The notes under the pieces are model-generated. The model made no database searches. It saw only the letters and a list, made by a program, of their open reading frames with translations, and was not told the DNA's origin. 64,000 nt of DNA, from NCBI GenBank assembly GCA_045605445.1, contig JAZUPZ010000004.1, positions 14,179 through 78,178 on the forward strand, read 5' to 3'. The DNA comes from CAZMHL01 sp045605445. GTDB lineage: Bacteria; Bacillota; Clostridia; RGIG6154. Each line of letters starts with the position of its first letter. Within the stretch, counting starts at the first letter, position 1. A program made the translations under genes and the position numbers. Shown one piece after another: positions 1 to 8,360 of the stretch.

Positions 1-1
1 T

Positions 2-208
2 ACAAAATTTTCCGATTTAAGCAAAATCAGAGTAGGCGATTTTATAAGATATAACGACCGTCATTCAATGATAGTTACGGGGATTTACGAAGATTATATA
101 ACTGTTGCAGAGGCAAATTTTAATCACGACTGTAAAATAACCTGGGACAGAAAGGTTGAAAAGAAATTTCTTGAAGAATGCTCACTTTTGTGTGTTTCAA
201 GATATTGA
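2..208 (+). CDS. 3' end of a cell-wall amidase/CHAP-like protein (partial)
   Basis: The frame is open from the window edge to TGA at 206-208 (about 68 residues); the start lies outside the window. The stretch RVGDFIRYNDRHSMIVTGIY, followed by an AEANFNHDC segment, resembles the His-containing half of NlpC/P60- or CHAP-like papain-fold hydrolases. It also parallels the C-terminus of the protein at 9162-11168 (GDFVQMK..GPHSAIVYEV..YECNLDW). The likely role is an exported peptidoglycan or peptide hydrolase. The catalytic Cys half is not visible, so the family call is an inference from one conserved block. Confidence 0.6.
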   Translation, partial: TKFSDLSKIRVGDFIRYNDRHSMIVTGIYEDYITVAEANFNHDCKITWDRKVEKKFLEECSLLCVSRY

Positions 209-255
209 CCTGAAGAGCTTAAAAGAGGTATAATTATTTCAGGAAGGTGAGAAAT

Positions 256-1134
256 ATGAAAATGTTGCTTATCGTGAATCCAAAAGCAGGAATGACGAAA
301 GGAAAAACGGCATTTTTCGACATAGTTCAGATTTTCTGTAAAGCAGGCTATGAGGTTACCTGTGCAATTACTCAGCATAAGGGCCATGCAACAACCCTTG
401 TTAAAGAGGCAGAAGGCAGATTTGATTTAATCGTTTGCTGCGGCGGAGACGGCACCTTAAACGAGGTTGCCACGGGTATAATGGAGCTTGAAAACAAAAT
501 TCCTATAGGATATATCCCTGCAGGAACTACCAATGACTTTGCTAACAGTATCGGATTAAGTCTTGATATAAAAACTGCGGCTGAAAATATAATAAAAGGG
601 GAAAAATTCAATGTCGATATGGGAAGGTGGAACAAAAAAAGCTTTTCCTATATTGCCTCCTTCGGCGCTTTCACCGCTGTTTCCTATAAAGTGCCCCAGA
701 CAACGAAAAACATTTTCGGACATATGGCTTACATCTTCGAGGGAATAACCGATCTGGGCTCTCTTCATCCTTACCACGTAAAGCTTGAGTGTGAGGAAAA
801 AACTCTTGAAGATGATTATGTTTTCGGAGCAATAAGCAATTCAACCTCAATAGGCGGAATAGTAAAGCTCGATGAGAAAGTTGTTGATATGAACGACGGA
901 TTCTTTGAAGTGGCGTTGATAAAGTTTCCGAAAAATCCCAATGAGCTTAACAAAATAATCTGGGGAATAATAAATTCAGATTTTAAGGATCCGATTTTTG
1001 AATTTTTCAAAACCCGTGAAGCTAAAATTACAATGGATGAAAAAATTGACTGGACCCTTGACGGCGAAATAGCTCACGGCAGAAAAGAGATAGTTGTAAA
1101 AAATATAAAAGATGCCATAACAGTAATTAAATAA
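256..1134 (+). CDS. Diacylglycerol/lipid kinase family protein (YegS/BmrU type)
   Basis: About 292 residues, the usual length for this family. The N-terminus has the LLIVNPKAG nucleotide-binding start, then the CCGGDGTLNEV signature and PAGTTNDFANS, both typical of DAGK_cat enzymes that phosphorylate diacylglycerol or related lipids with ATP at the membrane face. A GTG at 247 is in frame, but AGGAAGG at 241-247 sits 8 nt before ATG 256, so 256 is chosen. The gene is followed by a strong terminator and appears monocistronic. The exact lipid substrate cannot be read from sequence. Confidence 0.88.
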   Translation: MKMLLIVNPKAGMTKGKTAFFDIVQIFCKAGYEVTCAITQHKGHATTLVKEAEGRFDLIVCCGGDGTLNEVATGIMELENKIPIGYIPAGTTNDFANSIGLSLDIKTAAENIIKGEKFNVDMGRWNKKSFSYIASFGAFTAVSYKVPQTTKNIFGHMAYIFEGITDLGSLHPYHVKLECEEKTLEDDYVFGAISNSTSIGGIVKLDEKVVDMNDGFFEVALIKFPKNPNELNKIIWGIINSDFKDPIFEFFKTREAKITMDEKIDWTLDGEIAHGRKEIVVKNIKDAITVIK

Positions 1135-1139
1135 TATAC

Positions 1140-1175
1140 GAAAAAGTCGTTCACTTTTTTTGAACGACTTTTTTT
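1140..1175 (+). terminator. Rho-independent terminator after the lipid kinase
   Basis: AAAAAGTCGTTCA pairs with TGAACGACTTTTT around a short T-rich loop and runs into a T tract. The two-sided A/T tracts would also let it act for the AraC gene converging from the minus strand. Confidence 0.85.
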
Positions 1176-1195
1176 AAAGATAAAGAATAACTGTA

Positions 1196-2056
1196 TTATG
1201 AATTCATTTCTTTTCTTTTGTTGTTTTTGAAGGTCATCGGGGAAACTCCGGTGATTTTTTTGAAAATTCTTCCGAAATGAGTAGGGCTTTTAAAGCCAAC
1301 TTTATCGCTTATCTGTGTGATGTTCAAATCTGTAATGGTAAGCTGGAGCTGAGCTTCTCTTACGCGGATATTGTTAAGATAATCAATGAAGTTTATTCCC
1401 ATATACTTTTTGAAAAGCCTTGAAAAATAATAGGTGCTTATGAAAAACTTTTCGGAAATGCTCTGAAGGGTTATATCTTCGTGAAGATTGTTGTTTATAT
1501 AATCTGTTATCTGAGTTATAAGCTCGTGCTTTGGATTGATATATTCAATGTTTTTAACCGGCAGAGTACAGCTTTTGTTATTTAAAAGCGCAAGAAGGTG
1601 CACGAGTTCAATTTTTATGTTGTCTGTGTGATTTTCTTTTTCGTCAAGATACCGTTTGTACAATGATTCAAGAATATATTCAACCTGAATTCTTTCCTCT
1701 TCGTTGAAACTCACAACGTGAACACTTTTATTAAAGCATCCGTAGAGATTGGTGTTAAGCGTTGCTGTGATGTCACTGATTAACTCTTTCTTGAAATTTA
1801 TAACATATCTTTCATATTCTTTTTGTTCATACGGCGCAGTATAGTGAACATCATACACATCTATAAACACCATATTGCCCGCTGTTACGTGGTAGCATTT
1901 ATCGTTTATATAATAATATCTGTCTCCCTCTTTAAGATAAAAAATCTCATAGGAATTATGATAGTGGCTAAGTCCTATTTCCGACATTGACAGTGGAAAA
2001 TTTCTGTGTTTTGCTATCATAAAATCTTTTTCCTGTATTGAAAAAAACTGATACAT
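1196..2056 (-). CDS. AraC family transcriptional regulator (paralogue 1)
   Basis: 286 residues. The N-terminal half is a cupin-like sensor (LSHYHNSYEIFYLKEGDRYYY). The C-terminal 100 residues hold two helix-turn-helix motifs (ITLQSISEKFFISTYYFSRL and DKVGFKSPTHFGRIFKKITG), the hallmark of AraC activators. The ATG at 2056 has GGGTGAAG 9 nt upstream. It is closely similar along its length to the next gene on the same strand, so the two are a tandem duplication. Regulators of this type usually control carbohydrate genes; the neighbouring propeller-protein gene at 3461 is a plausible target, by inference from position only. Confidence 0.9.
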   Translation of the reverse strand: MYQFFSIQEKDFMIAKHRNFPLSMSEIGLSHYHNSYEIFYLKEGDRYYYINDKCYHVTAGNMVFIDVYDVHYTAPYEQKEYERYVINFKKELISDITATLNTNLYGCFNKSVHVVSFNEEERIQVEYILESLYKRYLDEKENHTDNIKIELVHLLALLNNKSCTLPVKNIEYINPKHELITQITDYINNNLHEDITLQSISEKFFISTYYFSRLFKKYMGINFIDYLNNIRVREAQLQLTITDLNITQISDKVGFKSPTHFGRIFKKITGVSPMTFKNNKRKEMNS

Positions 2057-2190
2057 ATATTTTCTTCACCCCATAACAAAATGATAACATAAAAATATTA
2101 TCAGTACAACAGTATGTGGCAAGATAGGTTGAGTATTTTTGAAAAGTAGGCAAAAACTGAACAAGAAATAACAAATAATTGCAGTAATGT

Positions 2191-3036
2191 TTATTTAATG
2201 TTTTTCCTGTAAGCCATAGGCGAAACGCCGGTAAGCCTTTTGAAAATCCTTCCGAAATGAGTAGCGCTTTTAAAACCAACCTTCTCGCTTATTTCAAAAA
2301 CGCTGAGATTGGTATCCTGCAGAAGAAACTGAGCTTCTCTTACCCTTACGCTGTTAAGATAATCAATAAAGGGAAGTCCTGTATATTTTTTAAAGCTTCT
2401 TGAAAAATAACAGGGGCTTATAAAGAATTTTTTTGAAATAAGCTCAAGGGTTATGTTGTTTTTAAAGTTGCTGTTTATATATCCTGTTATTTCCGAAATG
2501 GTTTTGTGAGTGGAGTTTATATATTCTGTATGCTCAGCGTCTGAAAGTTTTCCGTGTCTGTTAATAATGCTGAGCAGGTACAAAAGTCCTGATTTTACAC
2601 AAAGCTCGCTTTCGGGAGTTCCTTCCTGTTGCTCTTTGAGTATTGAAGCAAATAACGCCTCGATAAGAACCTGCTCCTTTTCATCAAACTCAATAACGTG
2701 AACGGGGTTTTCAAAGCATTTGAACAAATTAATGTTAAGGTTTCCGGCAACGCCTTTAAGAAAATCCTTTTTGAAATTTATAACATATCTTTCAAAGCCC
2801 GAATCTGAGGATGAGCTCGTATAGTGAATGTCATAGGTGTTAATAAAAACAAGATTGCCCTTGCTTATTTTGTAACATTTATCTTTAATGAAATAATATC
2901 TTTCTCCCGAAACCAGGTAGTAAAGCTCGTAAGAGTTGTGATAGTGATACATCGGCATGGAAACGGGGAGCATCTGTGCGTCGTGGGTTATTAAAAAATC
3001 CATAATGTGAAGCGAAAAAAATTGTTTGACAGGCAT
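2191..3036 (-). CDS. AraC family transcriptional regulator (paralogue 2)
   Basis: 281 residues from ATG 3036, chosen because AGGAGGG lies just upstream (3042-3048); a longer frame continues to 3150 but has no ribosome site. The architecture matches paralogue 1: an N-terminal cupin with MYHYHNSYELYYLVSGERYY and C-terminal paired HTH motifs (ISKKFFISPCYFSRSFKKY, EKVGFKSATHFGRIFKRLTG). The gene is divergent from the secreted propeller gene at 3461 across a 424-bp promoter region, which makes a local regulatory role likely. The effector is unknown. Confidence 0.9.
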   Translation of the reverse strand: MPVKQFFSLHIMDFLITHDAQMLPVSMPMYHYHNSYELYYLVSGERYYFIKDKCYKISKGNLVFINTYDIHYTSSSSDSGFERYVINFKKDFLKGVAGNLNINLFKCFENPVHVIEFDEKEQVLIEALFASILKEQQEGTPESELCVKSGLLYLLSIINRHGKLSDAEHTEYINSTHKTISEITGYINSNFKNNITLELISKKFFISPCYFSRSFKKYTGLPFIDYLNSVRVREAQFLLQDTNLSVFEISEKVGFKSATHFGRIFKRLTGVSPMAYRKNIK

Positions 3037-3326
3037 ACAAATCCCTCCTATTGTAAATTTTATCATAAAAACAGATAAAAAACAACTTTTTTTAACCTTT
3101 AATACAATAAAAATTAAAGGGAAATAATGGGGTTTACAAGTTTTTTGCAAGACGGGGACGTGTTTGTTAAAGCGGAATAGGGGGAAATTTTATTAAAATG
3201 TACATTGGGGTGCAAAATAAATTGAAATCAAAATAAACAGGGCAAAATATGTAGAGCATATACGGCAAAAAAATGTTATAATAAATGTGCTAAATATACA
3301 AAAATGGGGGAGAATCCATTTTTTAA

Positions 3327-3355
3327 TTGATATTGTAACAATTTTGTGTTACAAT
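3327..3355 (+). promoter_or_regulatory. Promoter of the GH74-like gene with an inverted repeat in its spacer
   Basis: -35 TTGATA (3327-3332) and -10 TACAAT (3350-3355) are 17 bp apart. The spacer contains TTGTAAC (3333-3339) and GTTACAA (3348-3354), a perfect 7-bp inverted repeat with an 8-bp centre that overlaps the -10. This looks like an operator. The rest of the 3037-3460 gap holds an A/T-rich divergent promoter region and no other gene that I can see. Confidence 0.65.
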
Positions 3356-3460
3356 ACAGTTGAAGGCGGTTTTTGCGTTATCGTTTTGAGATGGAGATAT
3401 GGAGAAAAATAAACGGCGGAAAAAACTGAAAACATATAAATACATAAAGGAGAGAAAAGT

Positions 3461-6400
3461 ATGAAAAAGATTATTTCTTTGTTTCTTGTACTTACACTCG
3501 TGCTTTCTATGGTAACCGTTGCAACTGCAGCAGTTTTTGATACCGTTGAAAGAAACGAAGCTGAAAGCACAAAAATCAGCAAGAAACAGGGCGAAACCGC
3601 AGTTATTGAAAATGCAAACTTTTCAGGCGGAAGTGCGGTTGAGCTCACAGTAACAAAATATGACGAATGGCTTAAAAATGATTACATGCGTTTTGCCGTT
3701 CCTGTTAATCAGAGAGCAGTTTTCACCATTAAAGTAGGTGTTAAAAAAGGTCCTAATCAGGGTATAATGCAGCTCTGGTTCTCTGACGTTAACGAAAGAA
3801 TCGGCGAAAAAATCGACCTTTACTCACCAACAGAAGAATATGTTGAAGTAAATCTCGGTGATTTCCCCTGTAACATTCAGTATACAGGAAGATGGTTCGA
3901 ATTCAGAGTTGACGGCAAAAACCCTGCATCAAAGGGTGCAAACATCAACGTTGACTACATTCAGCTTGATTATGCCGATGAATACGAACCAAGATACAGC
4001 GACAGAATTCCATACCTTGAAGGAGAAGCTCCAAAAGCATACGGCGATGAACCTTATGCTTGGGGACAGCTTATGGAAGGCGGCACAGGCCGTTCAAACC
4101 ACCTTGTAATTCATCCGACAGAACCGGGGCTTATGTATATGGGTACCGATATGGGCGGTGCATACAGATGGGAAGATGATACATACACCTGGACACCTCT
4201 TCTTGATACAGTTGTAGATGCTTCAAGAGGCGAATGGCTCGGTATCGACGGTATCGGTGTTGACCCTAACGATGCAAATGTTGTTTACCTTTGTGTAGGT
4301 ACAGCTTCAAATAAGGGTAATGACTATATGGGTGCGGTTCTTAAATCAACCGACAGAGGTGACACCTGGACAGAAACAGGCTTTAAGGCACTTTTCAGTT
4401 CAAATGCTGACCCTGCAAGATCTACAAGTGAAAGAATCGGCGTTGAACCGGGTAACTCAAACAATGTTTGGGTAGGAACAATGGTAGACGGTCTTTACAG
4501 AAGTAGAGACGGCTTCAAAACCTGGGAAAAGGTTGAAATCCCCGTAACCCTTTCAAAGAACAAGGTGTTCCCTTCAATCGTTGCATTTGACGAAAGAACA
4601 AAGTCAGCTGCAGGCTGTTCAACAATCTATATCGCAATTGAAGGCTACGGTCTTATCGTTACAAGAGATAACGGTGAAACCTGGGAAGATGTTGAAGGCT
4701 GTCCTTCAGGCAATATCAGAAAAATGAAGCAGGCAAACGACGGAACCTTTGTTGTTGTAACGGCAAGCTCAGGTCTCTGGACATTTAAAGATGGTATCTG
4801 GAAGGATATTTCTCCTGCAGGAAATAAAAAGTGGGCAACTGCTGAAATCTGCAAAACAGATTCAAATTATATAATCACAAGCTGGAACAAAGGACCTATC
4901 GGTTCTTTCGGTCAGTATACATATTACACAACCGACGGCGGTCAGAACTGGAGAATGTTCAGAGATGATATGATTAAAAATCATACAACTCCAAGACTTG
5001 AATGGGGTGCATTCCTTGCAAACGTTACAGACATCGTAATCGACCCATACAACAAGGGCAGAGTGTTCATGTGCGGATGGTCAAACTTCTACATGACAGA
5101 TGACATCTTCGCTGAAAAACCTGTGTTTACAAACCATACAATCGGTGTTGAACACGGATGTAGCTGTCATATGATTTCTCTTCCAAAGGGCGCAAGACTT
5201 ATAATGTCACCTTATGACTATGCCGGCGGAAGATATACAGACCCAACACAGTACTGCGACGAAATGCTTCCTCCAAAAGAAGCTAACCCGTCAAGAATTG
5301 CATTCTGTGAAAACGACCCGAACTTTATCGTAAGAATAGGTAAAAATGCAGGTGCATATTCAACAGATAACGGTATTAACTGGAGAGCCTTCGGCGCTCT
5401 TCCTGAAGAATTAAATGGAATTGAAATCCACGACGCAGCAGTATCTTCGGATATTTATCCGGAAACAGGTTATCCTGCAGTTTATGTTGTAGGACACAAA
5501 TCTCAGCCATTCGTAACCTACGACCTTGGTGAAACCTGGATGCAGGGTACAGGTGCAGTTGCTTGGCACAACTCTTCAAAATGGGGACGTGGAAGACGTA
5601 TTGCAACAGATAAGAAAGATGCAAACATCGTTTACTATCTTGCAAAAGACGGTCTTTATAAGAGTGAAGACTGGGGTGTTACTTATACGCTTATTGCAGA
5701 AGGTGCAACAAGTGAATACAACTCAGCTGTAGTAAGAACTTCATTTGCTACAAATGGAGCAAAAGCAGGTGTATGGTACTCTGAATCAGAAGGCGACAAC
5801 AGACTCTGGTACTCATCAAATCAGGGCTTGCTCTTTAAAAATGTTGGTAACTTTACTTGGGTAAGAGACTTTGACTTTGGTAAACCTGAATCAGATGACA
5901 AGCCACCGGTAGTTTATGTTTGGGGTACAAGAGAAAAAGTAAGAGGTCTCCACGCAAGCTATGACAACGGTAAAACCTGGAAGGTTCTTCACAACGATGC
6001 AACTGCAAAACAGAAGCTCGTTACAACAATGGTAATCTGTGCAGACAGACAGACCTTCGGCGCTGTTTATGTTGGTTCATCAGGCCGTGGAACAAAATTC
6101 GGTGTACCGGCTAATATGGAACATCCGTTCTATACAAATAAAGACGATGAAATTAAAGTTATGATTAACAGCCAGCTTGAAATCTTCGACGTTGAACCGC
6201 AGCTTATAAACGACAGAACAATGGTTCCTATGAGAAGAATTTTCGAAGATGTTGGCGCAGACGTTTATTGGGACGAAGATACTCAGACAGTAACAGCAAT
6301 CAGAAAGGTTTCATCACAGTACGGAATTGAAGAAACAACAGTTCAGCTTACCATCGGAAGCAAAACAATAAAAATCAACGACGTTGAAAAGGAAATGGAT

Positions 6401-6517
6401 ATAGCTCCTGTTGTTATCAACGACAGAACACTCGTTCCTGTAAGATTCATTACTGAAGCACTTGGTGCAAAGGTTGAATGGATTGAGGATAAACAACTCG
6501 TTAAGATAAGAATCTGA
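3461..6517 (+). CDS. Secreted GH74-like beta-propeller glycosidase with C-terminal CuAO_N domain
   Basis: 1018 residues. Residues 1-23 are a signal peptide. Residues ~25-170 form a carbohydrate-binding-like beta sandwich ending in INVDYIQLDYAD. Residues ~200-890 carry many Asp-box/BNR repeats (STDRGDTWTET, TRDNGETWED, TTDGGQNWR), the fold of GH74 xyloglucanases. YMGTDMGGAYRW (Asp230) matches the GH74 segment holding the catalytic base; Asp524 in VTDIVIDPYN is a candidate for the acid, but I cannot confirm it. Residues ~895-1018 are a copper amine oxidase N-terminal domain (PF07833 type), with its two typical NDRTMVPMRRIF / NDRTLVPVRFI repeats. The likely role is binding or cleaving beta-glucans outside the cell. 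ATG follows AAAGGAGAG. Confidence 0.75.
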   Translation: MKKIISLFLVLTLVLSMVTVATAAVFDTVERNEAESTKISKKQGETAVIENANFSGGSAVELTVTKYDEWLKNDYMRFAVPVNQRAVFTIKVGVKKGPNQGIMQLWFSDVNERIGEKIDLYSPTEEYVEVNLGDFPCNIQYTGRWFEFRVDGKNPASKGANINVDYIQLDYADEYEPRYSDRIPYLEGEAPKAYGDEPYAWGQLMEGGTGRSNHLVIHPTEPGLMYMGTDMGGAYRWEDDTYTWTPLLDTVVDASRGEWLGIDGIGVDPNDANVVYLCVGTASNKGNDYMGAVLKSTDRGDTWTETGFKALFSSNADPARSTSERIGVEPGNSNNVWVGTMVDGLYRSRDGFKTWEKVEIPVTLSKNKVFPSIVAFDERTKSAAGCSTIYIAIEGYGLIVTRDNGETWEDVEGCPSGNIRKMKQANDGTFVVVTASSGLWTFKDGIWKDISPAGNKKWATAEICKTDSNYIITSWNKGPIGSFGQYTYYTTDGGQNWRMFRDDMIKNHTTPRLEWGAFLANVTDIVIDPYNKGRVFMCGWSNFYMTDDIFAEKPVFTNHTIGVEHGCSCHMISLPKGARLIMSPYDYAGGRYTDPTQYCDEMLPPKEANPSRIAFCENDPNFIVRIGKNAGAYSTDNGINWRAFGALPEELNGIEIHDAAVSSDIYPETGYPAVYVVGHKSQPFVTYDLGETWMQGTGAVAWHNSSKWGRGRRIATDKKDANIVYYLAKDGLYKSEDWGVTYTLIAEGATSEYNSAVVRTSFATNGAKAGVWYSESEGDNRLWYSSNQGLLFKNVGNFTWVRDFDFGKPESDDKPPVVYVWGTREKVRGLHASYDNGKTWKVLHNDATAKQKLVTTMVICADRQTFGAVYVGSSGRGTKFGVPANMEHPFYTNKDDEIKVMINSQLEIFDVEPQLINDRTMVPMRRIFEDVGADVYWDEDTQTVTAIRKVSSQYGIEETTVQLTIGSKTIKINDVEKEMDIAPVVINDRTLVPVRFITEALGAKVEWIEDKQLVKIRI

Positions 6518-6523
6518 TCAGGC

Positions 6524-6572
6524 GTTGAAAATTTCGCTATACCACAAAAGCAAGTGCTCTGCACTTGCTTTT
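6524..6572 (+). repeat. Terminator-type repeat, copy 1
   Basis: GTTGAAAATTTCGCTATACC is followed by a perfect hairpin, AAAAGCAAGTGC (6546-6557) and GCACTTGCTTTT (6561-6572), then a T tract. It terminates the GH74-like gene and recurs about 215 bp downstream with an altered stem. Confidence 0.75.
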
Positions 6573-6578
6573 GTTTTT

Positions 6579-6628
6579 GCTTAAGGCGATTTTGCCGTAT
6601 CATCGTACTGTCTGTAATCGCCTTAAGC
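6579..6628. repeat. Structured hairpin repeat with conserved core (copy C)
   Basis: A perfect 13-bp stem, GCTTAAGGCGATT (6579-6591) and AATCGCCTTAAGC (6616-6628), encloses TTGCCGTATCATCGTACTGT. The enclosed core matches the cores of the elements at 37252-37298 and 59500-59547, whose stems have a different sequence. Confidence 0.7.
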
Positions 6629-6739
6629 AAATCTATCTGAAATTTTCTTAGCCTGAAAACTTTGGTTGATAAGAAAGGCAATACGGGATGCTTTTGTTAA
6701 AATATATTTATATTTTTTTGATTAACCATTTATAATGTT

Positions 6740-6795
6740 GTTGAAAATTTTGCTATACCAAAGAAGCAAGTGCAAAGCACGTGCTTCTTTTTTTG
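6740..6795 (+). repeat. Terminator-type repeat, copy 2
   Basis: GTTGAAAATTTTGCTATACC is followed by an imperfect hairpin (GAAGCAAGTGC and GCACGTGCTTC) and a run of Ts. It is near-identical to the repeat at 6524 except for the stem. Confidence 0.7.
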
Positions 6796-6844
6796 CCTGC
6801 AATAGAGTTGAATTTTGCAGGGAATAGGAAAAAACGATTTAGAA

Positions 6845-6933
6845 CGAACGAACTGAGCTGCCAAAGCCGAGTGCAGGCTTTGGCAGTCTGCCCGAAGGCG
6901 TACAATGGTACGTCGAGAGGCGAAGTTCGTTCG
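6845..6933. repeat. Three-helix inverted-repeat element
   Basis: The outer stem is CGAACGAACT (6845-6854) with AGTTCGTTCG (6924-6933). Inside it are two hairpins, CTGCCAAAGCC with GGCTTTGGCAG (6858-6886) and CGTAC with GTACG (6899-6912). This predicts a three-way junction of about 89 nt. No coding potential is evident on either strand. It could be a small RNA, a mobile-element remnant or a relic structured repeat. Confidence 0.55.
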
Positions 6934-6953
6934 GGCAAAAGGCGCATAAAATG

Positions 6954-6985
6954 AAAAAATATCGTTCATAAAAACGATATTTTTC
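6954..6985 (-). terminator. Terminator of the DMT transporter gene
   Basis: AAAAATATCGTT pairs with AACGATATTTTT. It lies downstream of the minus-strand transporter gene and has A/T tracts on both sides. Confidence 0.75.
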
Positions 6986-7072
6986 CTTTGATTAAAATAT
7001 TTTCACAGTTTTGCCAAGATGCTGTAGTGAAAATCTGTTTATTTTAGCCTTTTTGCGTTTTTACATTCCCTT

Positions 7073-7948
7073 TTAATTTTGCTTAAGCTGGGCAAGAACT
7101 ATTCCTGCGAAAATGAGTGCACATCCAAGATATCCGAAAAGGGTCATTGTTTCGCCGAGGATTATCGCTCCGCCAATGGCGCTGAATACCGACTCGGTTG
7201 AAAGAATAATTGTTGCAAAGGTGGGGTCGGCATTCTTTTGCCCTAAAATCTGACAGGTGTAGGCAACTCCTGCCGACATAATTCCTCCGTAAAGAATAGG
7301 AATGAGCGAAATTCTTATTCCTTCAAGGGAAACTCCGCCGGTAAAAGAAGTAAATAAAAGACCGATAATTCCGCACACGAGAAACTGTGTCATTGCAAAT
7401 TTAACAGGACTTATCGACTCTACAAAGCGGTCAATAACAATAATGTGAAGTGACCAGAAAATGGCTCCGATTATTAAAATAATATCGCCTATGCCAATGC
7501 TGTCAAATCCTGCTCCGCCCGTTGTCAAAAGGTAAAGCCCAAAAAGAGCAAAAACTGCTCCCAGCCAGGTGAGAGGATGAGTTTTCTTTCTGAAAAACAA
7601 AAAGTAGATAATGGGAACTAAAATAGTGTAAAGTCCGGTTAAAAAGCCTGCCTTCCCTGCACTCTTTGTAAACTCAATTCCAACCTGCTGAAGGGTTGAG
7701 GCTATAAAAAGAATAATTCCGGCACATATCCCTGCAAGAATCGTCCTTTTCAGCTTTTCGCCGTTCTTTTCTTCCTTTTCAAAAATTAAAATAACGGGGA
7801 TAAGGGAAATTCCGCCTAAAACAAAACGTATTCCGTTAAAGGCATAAGAGCTTAAAACGCCAACAACAACCGTCTGCGCCACAAAGGCAAATCCCCATAT
7901 TATCGCCGTTAAAAATAAAAGAATAATTGATTTTGTTGAATTTTTCAT
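7073..7948 (-). CDS. EamA/DMT family transporter
   Basis: 291 residues from ATG 7948, chosen because CGAGGT lies about 8 nt upstream; an upstream in-frame ATG at 7966 lacks a site. About ten hydrophobic helices are arranged as two repeated halves, with the family-typical IWGFAFVAQTVVVG start and a second half ending in ILGETMTLFGYLGCALIFAGIVL. Drug/metabolite-superfamily proteins usually export amino acids or other metabolites. The substrate is unknown and the neighbours give no hint. Confidence 0.9.
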   Translation of the reverse strand: MKNSTKSIILLFLTAIIWGFAFVAQTVVVGVLSSYAFNGIRFVLGGISLIPVILIFEKEEKNGEKLKRTILAGICAGIILFIASTLQQVGIEFTKSAGKAGFLTGLYTILVPIIYFLFFRKKTHPLTWLGAVFALFGLYLLTTGGAGFDSIGIGDIILIIGAIFWSLHIIVIDRFVESISPVKFAMTQFLVCGIIGLLFTSFTGGVSLEGIRISLIPILYGGIMSAGVAYTCQILGQKNADPTFATIILSTESVFSAIGGAIILGETMTLFGYLGCALIFAGIVLAQLKQN

Positions 7949-8053
7949 ATGAGTACCTCGTTTCATAAAAACAAATAAAGTATATCACATTCCTTCACTT
8001 TGAGCAACCCCGCCAAAAACTAAGTTGAATATAAAAAAAAGACACATAAGTGT

Positions 8054-8263
8054 CTATTTTTTGTACGGATTTTTTATGTCAGAGAGCCCCAGAATATAAT
8101 CAGTTGAAGTATCGTAATAGCCTGCAAGCTTAATTAAAATATCAATAGGCAGCTGTCTTTGTCCGTTTTCATATTGTGAATAAGTGTTTTGTTTAATATG
8201 CAGATAGTCTGCAATGTCTTTTTGCTTGATATCCGAGTCTTCCCTTAAATCTTTTAATCTCAT
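8054..8263 (-). CDS. Small XRE-family transcriptional repressor
   Basis: 69 residues from ATG 8263 (GGTGAT upstream); a longer frame to 8296 would run through the operator. MRLKDLREDSDIKQKDIADY through DYILG is a complete Cro/C1-type helix-turn-helix (Q-KDIADYLHIKQNTYSQYENG). It is divergent from the surface operon starting at 8361, and two palindromes in the shared promoter are the probable operator. It likely represses itself and the surface operon. Confidence 0.88.
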   Translation of the reverse strand: MRLKDLREDSDIKQKDIADYLHIKQNTYSQYENGQRQLPIDILIKLAGYYDTSTDYILGLSDIKNPYKK

Positions 8264-8289
8264 TATTATCACCAATGATATTATATGAA

Positions 8290-8334
8290 ATCTCATAGTG
8301 AGATATTGACAAATATCTCAAAATGAGATAAAAT
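8290..8334 (+). promoter_or_regulatory. Divergent promoter with two XRE operator palindromes
   Basis: ATCTCATAGTGAGAT (8290-8304) and TATCTCAAAATGAGATA (8314-8330) share the ATCTCA-N3/5-TGAGAT design. They flank and overlap the plus-strand promoter TTGACA (8306-8311), 17 bp, TAAAAT (8329-8334). Repressor bound here would block both directions. Confidence 0.8.
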
Positions 8335-8360
8335 GTAATAAAAAAACAGGAGGTTTTACA

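Noticed and set aside
3461..6517. Sialidase
   Set aside because: Asp boxes are present but the sialidase RIP/FRIP motif and Arg triad are not seen; the TDMGGAYRW segment fits GH74 better.
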